Shown: piece after piece, positions 1 through 6,479 of the stretch | Layout of the letters: each line of letters opens with the position of its first letter | How positions within the stretch are numbered: the stretch's first letter is position 1 | Origin: Patescibacteria group bacterium | GTDB lineage: Bacteria; Patescibacteriota; JABMPQ01; JAHIRA01 | DNA: 12,891 nt | NCBI GenBank assembly: GCA_018818905.1 | Contig: JAHIRA010000136.1 | Coordinates: 1-12,891 of the forward strand | Reading direction: 5' to 3' | Position numbers and translations under genes: made by a program | Notes under the pieces: model-generated | What the model saw: the letters and a program-made list of their open reading frames with translations, nothing else | Told to the model about the DNA's origin: nothing | The model's database searches: none

Positions 1-1617
1 ATTCTAGTGGTTGTAATTGGCTTGATTGTACTTGCTTTTTTATATTTCCGCTCTTTACCCAAAAAAGTCACGGTTGATTTTTATGGAACCGCTACACAAG
101 CCAAGAGTATTGAAGTCGAAAATTCACTCATATTTCTTGCAGAAAAGTTTGGCAAGAATTTGGATCTCAGTCTTCATCTTGTGGCTGCCAAAAATGATAA
201 AGGTGAATTGCTTAGTTACTATCAAGACACACAGGATGCAACAGTGGGCCAGATTGATCTGGCTGAGGACAAAATTCAACTAGTCATCCAAGATCTTTAT
301 CCCAATCTTTTTTTACCTTATTTAGAACTGCGCAATCAAAATATTGGTGACACTGATGCCGAAAAGTATATGCGGGTCTTGGGGATTGACACCACAAAGA
401 TTCAAAAAGCGATTGAAGATAAAGAAGGAGAAAGACTGCTAGAGAAAGAAACAGAAAAGTTTGTTGCGCTCAAGATTGAGAAGGGGATAGAGACTATTCC
501 CGCTATTTTGATAAATGGTCAAGTTTATCAAGGAGATATTTCCACATTGTCTCTGGGGGCGGCTATTGCCAAGCCCATGCTTCGAGGAAATAAAGATTCT
601 CTCAAGGAAACAGTGAGGATCAATCTGGGAGAATCAGTTAGTATCACTATGCCTTGGGATAGGAAATCTGTTGGAGGTATCTATGAATGTTATAACAATG
701 CAGATTGTAATGACAAAGAGGGCCAAATTGGTGTTTGCAAAAATATAAATACCAAAGAAGCTTTTTGTCGCTATGAAGCTCCAGCGGAAGTGGATTTACT
801 CATCATTTCTGATGAGAAATGTGTTTCTTGCCATACTGATGAAGCAGTTGGGCTGCTAGAAAAGGATTTTAAAGGTCTTAAGGCCAAAGTAATTGATCTC
901 GATACTCCTGAGGCCAGAGAAATGATAGAAAAGTATCAGATTAAGTCCTTGCCAGTCTTTGTTTTTGAACAGAATGTTGAGAAGTCACAGAATTTTTCTC
1001 GCTACATTTCAAACAGCTATCTGGTAAAATTAGCCGGAGACAAGAATCAATACTTGCTAACTCAAACAGAAACCAGAAAAATATTAGATAGAGAGCCACA
1101 AGAAAGAAAAATAAATCTCTTTGTTAATGCTTATAATCCTAGCTCAATTGCCATAGAGAATGCCTTAATCAAGAAGAAAAAGCAGCTTGAGGCCGAAGGT
1201 AAGCCTTCTTTTGATCTAGAGATTAATCATGTTCTGCTGACAGAGCAAGATGAGCAAGGCAATCTCAAGGTCAAGATCGATACGCCAGCGGGTATCAATG
1301 AAACGGAAGAGACAGTGCGCCAAGTGGTTATTGCCAAATACTATCCTGACAAATACTTGGATTATCTTCTCAAAAGAAACGAGAATCTAGAACGAGATTT
1401 TGAAGAAATAATGAATGAAATAGGTATTGATGCGGCCCAAGTAGAGTTTTCAACCAAGAATGAAGGCGAGGGCTTAACCAGAGATAATGCTCAATTAGCC
1501 TTTGACCTTCAAATTAGCGCGTTACCAGTTTTCCTCTGGGAGAATCAAGTTATTGTTCTCAGTATGGATGATTTAGGAGAGCTAGACTTTTTTTCCGGAT
1601 TGGAGATTGACCAATAG
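1..1617 (+). CDS. Membrane-anchored protein with three thioredoxin-fold modules (5' partial)
   Basis: The reading frame is open from base 1 and the first visible residues already form a membrane helix, so the true start is probably upstream; a GTG at 7 is the only in-window alternative near the edge. Numbering residues from that GTG, a hydrophobic segment (about 1-17) is followed by an outside-facing region. Module A (about 20-180) looks DsbA-like: it has no CxxC but keeps a cis-proline-type motif, TIPAILINGQ (P165). A four-cysteine linker follows (C228, C234, C244, C254). Module B (about 260-345) is thioredoxin-like with CVSC (C272/C275) and SLPVFVF (P316). Module C (about 365-535) resembles module A, again without CxxC, and keeps ALPVFLW (P507). 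The likely role is extracytoplasmic thiol-disulfide exchange or redox-protein scaffolding; this is inferred from the fold motifs. It ends 33 nt before a secreted protein with four cysteines. Confidence 0.85.
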   Translation: MLVVVIGLIVLAFLYFRSLPKKVTVDFYGTATQAKSIEVENSLIFLAEKFGKNLDLSLHLVAAKNDKGELLSYYQDTQDATVGQIDLAEDKIQLVIQDLYPNLFLPYLELRNQNIGDTDAEKYMRVLGIDTTKIQKAIEDKEGERLLEKETEKFVALKIEKGIETIPAILINGQVYQGDISTLSLGAAIAKPMLRGNKDSLKETVRINLGESVSITMPWDRKSVGGIYECYNNADCNDKEGQIGVCKNINTKEAFCRYEAPAEVDLLIISDEKCVSCHTDEAVGLLEKDFKGLKAKVIDLDTPEAREMIEKYQIKSLPVFVFEQNVEKSQNFSRYISNSYLVKLAGDKNQYLLTQTETRKILDREPQERKINLFVNAYNPSSIAIENALIKKKKQLEAEGKPSFDLEINHVLLTEQDEQGNLKVKIDTPAGINETEETVRQVVIAKYYPDKYLDYLLKRNENLERDFEEIMNEIGIDAAQVEFSTKNEGEGLTRDNAQLAFDLQISALPVFLWENQVIVLSMDDLGELDFFSGLEIDQ

Positions 1618-1650
1618 ACTAGAATAAAAATTTGTTGGTTTTTATATGAT

Positions 1651-3843
1651 ATGAAAAGAATATTCTTTATTGTTGTTGCAGTAGCCCTGCTTCTTGGCGG
1701 AGGATATTTTTTGTTTAACAAAACCGAAGCTTCTTTTGACGACAATGTTTCTGGCTGGGGATGGTCTTCAAATATTGGCTGGACCTCCATGAACGATGTT
1801 AATCAGAAGACCTCTCTTCACAAATATGGCCTTGATATTGATGCAAGCGGCAATCTCACCGGTTATGCTTGGCTTGGGAATGATCAAGACGGAGTCACGC
1901 AAGGTGGTGGGTGGTTAGTCTTTGGCTCAACCATCAAAGATGATGCAGTTGGCATTCCGGCTATTCACCAGAAACCGGGGGGTCTTCCCGGAGATGCACT
2001 GTCTCTTATTCCAGCCAATCTTGCTCCTGATGGCACAATTGTTTCTGCCAAGATCAATAGCGATAATACTATCACTGGCTGGGCTCGTTTCTTGAACTTG
2101 TGGGATTATGGTCATAATGTTTTTGATAAGAACGATTGGGGTTGGGTCAAACTTTCTGGATTTGCCCAAAATGGAGACAAATACGGCTTGGAACTTGATC
2201 CTGACAATAGGGACATAAATGGCTATGCTTGGTCGGGTGGGGGAACGTCCGGAACAACTTATCATCCAGAAGCTGGCTATGGATGGCTGCATTTTTCAGC
2301 CGTCGGAGTTGATACTGTTAAGCTAGAAGGGGTTGTTTGTAAAAATATTGATAACACGCCAACTTGTGGTGATAGTCCAGCAGAAGAGCCGTTGGCCCAG
2401 GCCACGGTTGTGGCTTCAACAGGGGGCTACAGAACAACTACGGCAGAAACACCAATAAAAGGTTATTATCAATTCTCCAATCTCAAGATTGACGCCCAAA
2501 CTGGCAAATACGAGGCTGATGTTACGGTGACCAAAGAAGGATGCAAACCCTTAACTCAAGCAGTTTCCATAGAGCCAATCGTTAATCCGATTGTCCGAGT
2601 TGATTTCCCACTAGAGTGTGGTGCTGTAGCTGAAGGAGAAGCTATGATCAAGGGAACAGTTCTTGACGACATCAACAACAATAATCTCTATGACTTTGCT
2701 GGCCCTACAGCCGACCTAAGAATTGCCGGAGCCATGGTTTATACCGATGAAGGACATACAACATTTACTGATTCTGCCGGTAACTACACTCTCTCTAAGC
2801 TGGAAGAAAAAGATTACAATATAAATATCGTTATTTCCGGCTATAGCCTCAAAGATCGTTCCCAGGCTAATCCGGTGCAGGCCGTCATGGGAGCAGGAAC
2901 AGAGCTTAACTTCCTCATGGAACGGTCAGAGGACTACAAGACTAAGGCCAATCTTTCCTGGGTGCAGACCATGCAAGGCGATATTCATTCTGCCGAGGGT
3001 TCAGTTCAACCATTGGCCAAGCCACCAAGAGGCTATGCCAACGCAACATATGTTATTTCTGCAGACAACAATGTTGAAAGAGTCAGGTCTTGGGCTCAAG
3101 ATTATAGTAGTGACGAACAAACCAGGAAACAGGAATGGGAGATTGAGAACTATTCTGGTCCATTACCACAAAGTTTTATGGCCAATATCAATCTAAATGA
3201 ACTTGAAACCAAGGCAGATTACACTATTCCAAACTTTGAAACCACCAAACAACCATCTGATTTTGTGAATTCTGGTATTTACTTCAAAGATGGTGATCTC
3301 GAGCTACAAGGTGGTTATTTTGCTCAGGGGGCCAGAACTATTGTCGTGGGTGGTGATTTGATAATTACCGGTGATTTGGCGTATCAGGCTGGGGCCTTCT
3401 CCAAAGACAATCTTCCATCAGTGGGAATTGTTGTGGGTGGCGATATTACTATTAGAGATGATGTTAGAAGAATAGTGGGCAATTACTTTAGTCGAGGAGT
3501 GACTAGATTCAGAGATGGTTCGGGCGATGCCAATATTCGTCTAATTAATGAGGGCTTGATGATTGCCAACAATTTTGAGTTTTTGCGCGATATTACTCAT
3601 GATCAAGAAGCTGATCAGTACAAGAAGCTGGTTGAGATAACCGCCGGGTACTTCATTGATAACAGTTACGCTGATCCAGAGATATTGCACCAAAATAATA
3701 TTATCCACTTTGACGCGGACGAATTTGAGTCTCCTTCACTCTTAATATTTTATGACGGACGTGTTATTATAAATACACCTCCTGGTTTTGAGGACATTTC
3801 AACCAAACTACCCAAAGTGTGGGAAGAAATTCCAGCACCCTAG
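1651..3843 (+). CDS. Large secreted multidomain surface protein, possible pilus-associated adhesin
   Basis: The 730-residue product starts with a Sec-type signal peptide or anchor (residues 1-22, positively charged KR then hydrophobic core; possible cleavage after TEA at 27). It is not a class III prepilin leader. Residues 35-217 hold Gly-Trp motifs (GWGWSSNIGW at 35, GYAW at 71, WGWVKLSGF near 163, GYAW at 191, GWLHF at 211), a style common in CPR surface proteins. About 225-325 is a carboxypeptidase-regulatory/Ig-like domain containing all four cysteines (C230, C239, C298, C323). About 331-425 is a second, SdrD_B-like domain with an Asp/Asn-rich loop. About 540-730 is beta-rich, with VVGGDLII (565) and VVGGDITI (594), and ends in YDGRVII-NTPPGF. 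Its place directly before pilM suggests a pilus tip or surface function, but no family is assigned with certainty. The ATG at 1651 has no Shine-Dalgarno sequence. Confidence 0.85.
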   Translation: MKRIFFIVVAVALLLGGGYFLFNKTEASFDDNVSGWGWSSNIGWTSMNDVNQKTSLHKYGLDIDASGNLTGYAWLGNDQDGVTQGGGWLVFGSTIKDDAVGIPAIHQKPGGLPGDALSLIPANLAPDGTIVSAKINSDNTITGWARFLNLWDYGHNVFDKNDWGWVKLSGFAQNGDKYGLELDPDNRDINGYAWSGGGTSGTTYHPEAGYGWLHFSAVGVDTVKLEGVVCKNIDNTPTCGDSPAEEPLAQATVVASTGGYRTTTAETPIKGYYQFSNLKIDAQTGKYEADVTVTKEGCKPLTQAVSIEPIVNPIVRVDFPLECGAVAEGEAMIKGTVLDDINNNNLYDFAGPTADLRIAGAMVYTDEGHTTFTDSAGNYTLSKLEEKDYNINIVISGYSLKDRSQANPVQAVMGAGTELNFLMERSEDYKTKANLSWVQTMQGDIHSAEGSVQPLAKPPRGYANATYVISADNNVERVRSWAQDYSSDEQTRKQEWEIENYSGPLPQSFMANINLNELETKADYTIPNFETTKQPSDFVNSGIYFKDGDLELQGGYFAQGARTIVVGGDLIITGDLAYQAGAFSKDNLPSVGIVVGGDITIRDDVRRIVGNYFSRGVTRFRDGSGDANIRLINEGLMIANNFEFLRDITHDQEADQYKKLVEITAGYFIDNSYADPEILHQNNIIHFDADEFESPSLLIFYDGRVIINTPPGFEDISTKLPKVWEEIPAP

Positions 3844-3846
3844 TTT

Positions 3847-3873
3847 TTGTTAAGTGGGGAATTATGTTAAAAT
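3847..3873 (+). promoter_or_regulatory. Candidate extended -10 promoter of the pilM operon
   Basis: A TTGTTA -35-like hexamer (3847-3852) is followed after 15 nt by TAAAAT (3868-3873), which is preceded by TGT at 3865-3867 to give an extended -10 element. A start about 7 nt downstream would fall at 3880-3881, exactly on the pilM ATG, so the transcript would be leaderless. The spacer is short; the extended -10 is the stronger part of the evidence. Confidence 0.45.
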
Positions 3874-3880
3874 AAAAGTA

Positions 3881-4954
3881 ATGGGACTTTTTTCAAAACA
3901 AGAAAGTTACCTTGGGGTTGATATTGGCACAGCTTCCATCAAGGCTTGTGAACTGACTAACAAAAAAGGTCAGGCTTCTTTGACTACCTATGGCTTAGCG
4001 ACTCTACCAAACGACCTAATAAAAAACGAGTCCTCAGAAGTCATTGTTGAAGTGACGGCGGCTCTCAAAAAAATAGTTCAAAGCGCAGGCGTGACCACCA
4101 AGAAAGTAGTTGCCTCTCTGCCAGCCTATGCCGTTTTTACCTTTGAGATTGATCTTCCCAAAATGGACGAAGACAAGCTCAAGACTCAAGTTCGCTTTGA
4201 AGCTGAAAAGTATATCCCGGCTCCTATTGCTGAAATGGTGGTTGATTGGGAAATTGTGGAAGAAGTTTTGTACAAACAGTCCAATCAAAACAACCAAGCT
4301 GAAGGTGAGGGAAATGTTTATTATCGTATTCTTATTACAGCTGCCCCCAGAAACCTCGTGACTCGCTATAGCCGAATTTTTGTTGGAGCAGGCCTGAAGC
4401 TAGAAAGTCTAGAAACAGAAGCCATGGCCTTGATTAGAGCTCTTATGGGAGAAGACAAGGGTTCAGCCCTTATTTTGGATATTGGAGCCACCGCGACAGA
4501 TATTTGCCTGGTAGATGGCGGGTTCCCTCGTTTGAGTCGGGGAATAGAGTTTGGGGGCAATTTGGTCACTGACGCTATTGCCAAAAGCCTTAACATAGAC
4601 AAAGACAGAGCAGAACAGTTCAAAAGAGATCAGGGTATCTACATTGGCAAAGATGAGTCTGATATTCCAGCCTCCGTTGGAGAAGTCACTGGAGTCTTGG
4701 TCAATGAAACCAAGAAAATTCTCAATATTTTTGAAGAGAAAAGAGGTAAGCAAGTCGAAAAACTTATCCTCACTGGTGGCTCAGCTCGGCTAAAAGGGCT
4801 AGGGCAACTGCTGGCCAAAGATTTGGGGGTCAAAGCATACGCGGGAAACCCTTGGGCCAGAGTCGAAACTCCAGCCAAAGTCGATGAGTCGGTCAAAAAA
4901 ATAGCTCCAGAATTTGCGGTCTCGGTAGGGCTAGCCATGAGAAATATTTATTAG
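3881..4954 (+). CDS. pilM: PilM, actin-like cytoplasmic T4P assembly ATPase
   Basis: This is a PilM/FtsA-type actin-fold protein, the cytoplasmic part of the PilMNO alignment complex that sits under the pilus platform. From the ATG at 3881 (357 residues, normal for PilM) the phosphate-1 loop is LGVDIGTASIK (residues 11-21), phosphate-2 is LDIGATATD (from about 199) and the adenosine motif is LILTGGSARLKG (T298-G299-G300). The C-terminal helix ends in a VSVGLAMRNI segment typical of the family. An in-frame GTG at 3854 would add nine residues, but it would place the promoter-like extended -10 inside the gene and lacks a ribosome-binding site, so the ATG is preferred. The protein is intact. It starts the block pilM-pilN-pilO-PilP-like, with 39 nt to pilN. 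Confidence 0.95.
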   Translation: MGLFSKQESYLGVDIGTASIKACELTNKKGQASLTTYGLATLPNDLIKNESSEVIVEVTAALKKIVQSAGVTTKKVVASLPAYAVFTFEIDLPKMDEDKLKTQVRFEAEKYIPAPIAEMVVDWEIVEEVLYKQSNQNNQAEGEGNVYYRILITAAPRNLVTRYSRIFVGAGLKLESLETEAMALIRALMGEDKGSALILDIGATATDICLVDGGFPRLSRGIEFGGNLVTDAIAKSLNIDKDRAEQFKRDQGIYIGKDESDIPASVGEVTGVLVNETKKILNIFEEKRGKQVEKLILTGGSARLKGLGQLLAKDLGVKAYAGNPWARVETPAKVDESVKKIAPEFAVSVGLAMRNIY

Positions 4955-4993
4955 GACCACAGAGAATTCATATCATTACTAAATAAAAATAAA

Positions 4994-5602
4994 ATGCCGG
5001 TTATAGATATCGAAGAAGAGAATAAAGAAGCTCAAGACGTTAAACCCAAAAGTTATACTTGGGTAGCAGTTTTGTTTTTGGTTTTTACGGTTATTCTTGT
5101 GGGTGGAGCTTTTGGAGCTGTTCTTTTTCTAGGTCAAAGTTATCAAGAGCAACAGACAACCGTAGAAGGGCAAATAAGCAATTTGGAAGTTAGCAAAAGA
5201 GCCAAACAAGAAGAAGCCAAACAAGCCATTGAGGTCAGCAAGAAGATCAATGACCTAAACACTCTTCTTGAAGATCATATTTGCATGTCCAAAGTTTTTG
5301 ATGCAATAGAAAAAACAACCGACAAGAAGGTCTTTTTTGAAACCATAGCTCTAGAAGGGACCGAAGGCACTCTGGCCCTAGAAGGCAAGGCCGCGACCTA
5401 TAAAGACGCTGCTGACCAGCTAGCAGTTTATCGAGCCCAAACAGATAGTTTTATGGAGGCTAGCACAAAGTCTGTGGCTTTGGTCGAAGATAGAGCTTCT
5501 GGCCGAACCTACGTTTCTTTTTCGCCTCAAATGAAACTCAACAAGGATCTTTTCTTGTGTGAAAGTAAAGACAACAAAGAAATAAGCAATAATAATAAAT
5601 AG
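4994..5602 (+). CDS. pilN: PilN, inner-membrane T4P alignment protein
   Basis: A bitopic protein of 202 residues with the PilN layout: a short cytoplasmic N-terminus (1-20), one membrane helix (about 22-46), a coiled-coil stretch rich in Glu, Lys and Gln (about 50-95) and an outside domain of alpha/beta character (about 97-190). PilN normally pairs with PilO and docks PilM through an N-terminal INLLP-type peptide. Here the N-terminus reads MPVIDIEEEN and is strongly acidic, so the canonical motif is not visible. Two cysteines, C97 and C189, both lie on the extracytoplasmic side. No Shine-Dalgarno sequence precedes the ATG; the leader is A-rich. Identification rests mainly on topology and on the position between pilM and pilO. 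Confidence 0.85.
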   Translation: MPVIDIEEENKEAQDVKPKSYTWVAVLFLVFTVILVGGAFGAVLFLGQSYQEQQTTVEGQISNLEVSKRAKQEEAKQAIEVSKKINDLNTLLEDHICMSKVFDAIEKTTDKKVFFETIALEGTEGTLALEGKAATYKDAADQLAVYRAQTDSFMEASTKSVALVEDRASGRTYVSFSPQMKLNKDLFLCESKDNKEISNNNK

Positions 5603-5604
5603 TT

Positions 5605-6204
5605 ATGGCCCTTTCTTCAAGAAATTTAACCTTACTTTTATCTTTCATGGCTGTCGTTGTTTTGGGCGGCGGCGGGTACTTTGCCTATGATCAATATGGC
5701 AACATGGAGATCAAAAAAACTGAGCTTGAGACCAAACAGACCGAGAAAGAAGCTCTAGAACAAGAAGTAGCCGATCTCAACACTTTAATTACTGAGTATC
5801 AGAAAGCAAAAGCTAGTGTCTCGGAAGTCAACAATATTTTGCCCTCAAAAGAGGCTTTACCGGAACTTATTTATCAACTGGAAGACATTGCTTCAAAAGA
5901 GGCTGGCGTTCTATTTGAAGGAGCCTCTTTTAGTGAAGTCGAAGATACTACAGTCAGTGCTGCTCAGGCGGCAGCTTCCGGGCAGCCTGCCATCAAAAAG
6001 GGCCTTAAGAAGGTGGCTGTCAATGTTGGGGTCAGAGGTACTTATACTGGGCTGAAGCAATACCTTGATGCGCTTCAAGAGAATATGCGCTTGATAGACG
6101 TGACCTCTGTTGAGTTTTCATCCAACGTTGAGGAAGGGGAAGCAGCAGGTCTTAATGTTTTTGATTATAAAATTGGTATGCTAACTTATTACCAGGAACA
6201 ATAA
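5605..6204 (+). CDS. pilO: PilO, inner-membrane T4P alignment protein
   Basis: The 199-residue product has a membrane helix at about 8-28, a coiled coil at about 33-75 and then the PilO-like start of the globular part, ILPSKEALPELIYQLEDIA (about 78-96). A ferredoxin-like domain follows; its strands include VAVNVGVRGTY and the helix TGLKQYLDALQ. PilO forms heterodimers with PilN and connects the cytoplasmic ATPase complex to the envelope. An Ala/Ser-rich insertion (SAAQAAASGQP) sits in the middle of the globular domain. The ATG lies two bases after the pilN stop, so translational coupling is likely; there is no Shine-Dalgarno sequence. Confidence 0.9.
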   Translation: MALSSRNLTLLLSFMAVVVLGGGGYFAYDQYGNMEIKKTELETKQTEKEALEQEVADLNTLITEYQKAKASVSEVNNILPSKEALPELIYQLEDIASKEAGVLFEGASFSEVEDTTVSAAQAAASGQPAIKKGLKKVAVNVGVRGTYTGLKQYLDALQENMRLIDVTSVEFSSNVEEGEAAGLNVFDYKIGMLTYYQEQ

Positions 6205-6205
6205 T

Positions 6206-6478
6206 ATGTCTAGAAAAACAAATCAGTTCAACATTTTGTCCGGATCTGTAGCTATTGTCTCTCTTGTTTGTTTTGTGGCGGCTTTGTTTGTGATTAATAA
6301 TCCCATCAAAGCTCAAAGCTCAGCTATGATTCAGAAGTTTGAAAGTAAAACTACTGAGTCGCAAAACTTTAAGAATCTCAAAGAATTTTCTGATCTACCA
6401 ATTAACGTTGATACTATTCAGGTGGGTAGAGATAATCCTTTTATCCCTTTTGATCAACCAGTAGAAGTAAGCGAATAG
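6206..6478 (+). CDS. Small bitopic protein in the PilP position (PilP-like remnant)
   Basis: This 90-residue protein has a basic N-terminus, one membrane helix (about 10-30) and a short outside tail of about 58 residues. There is no lipobox; C22 lies within the helix. The tail ends with GRDNPFIPF (74-82), which resembles the RDPF-x-PF motif found in PilP and related inner-membrane subunits of T4P and type II secretion. PilP is normally about 170 residues and bridges PilN/PilO to the secretin PilQ. Here the secretin-binding beta domain is absent and no pilQ follows, which fits a cell without an outer membrane. It begins one base after the pilO stop, with a weak AGGA at 6194-6197. The link to PilP is inference from position and motif. 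Confidence 0.75.
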   Translation: MSRKTNQFNILSGSVAIVSLVCFVAALFVINNPIKAQSSAMIQKFESKTTESQNFKNLKEFSDLPINVDTIQVGRDNPFIPFDQPVEVSE

Positions 6479-6479
6479 A

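Noticed and set aside
1610..1643. ACCAA/TTGGT inverted repeat followed by T-run as terminator after the first gene
   Set aside because: The stem is only five base pairs with a 20-nt loop, too weak for an intrinsic terminator.
1607..1650. Promoter for the 730-residue protein gene (TTGACC at 1607, TAGAAT at 1620, TATGAT at 1645)
   Set aside because: The -35-like hexamer has no -10 partner at 16-18 nt, and the -10-like hexamers are either too close to it or so close to the ATG that transcription would start inside the gene.
3854..3880. GTG at 3854 as pilM start, adding nine residues
   Set aside because: The added segment has no Shine-Dalgarno site, does not extend the conserved actin-fold start, and overlaps the extended -10 candidate; the ATG at 3881 begins with the usual MGLF-type PilM N-terminus.
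4971..4976. TATCAT as a -10 element for pilN
   Set aside because: There is no TGn extension and no recognisable -35 hexamer; the gap is AT-rich and pilN is probably co-transcribed with pilM.
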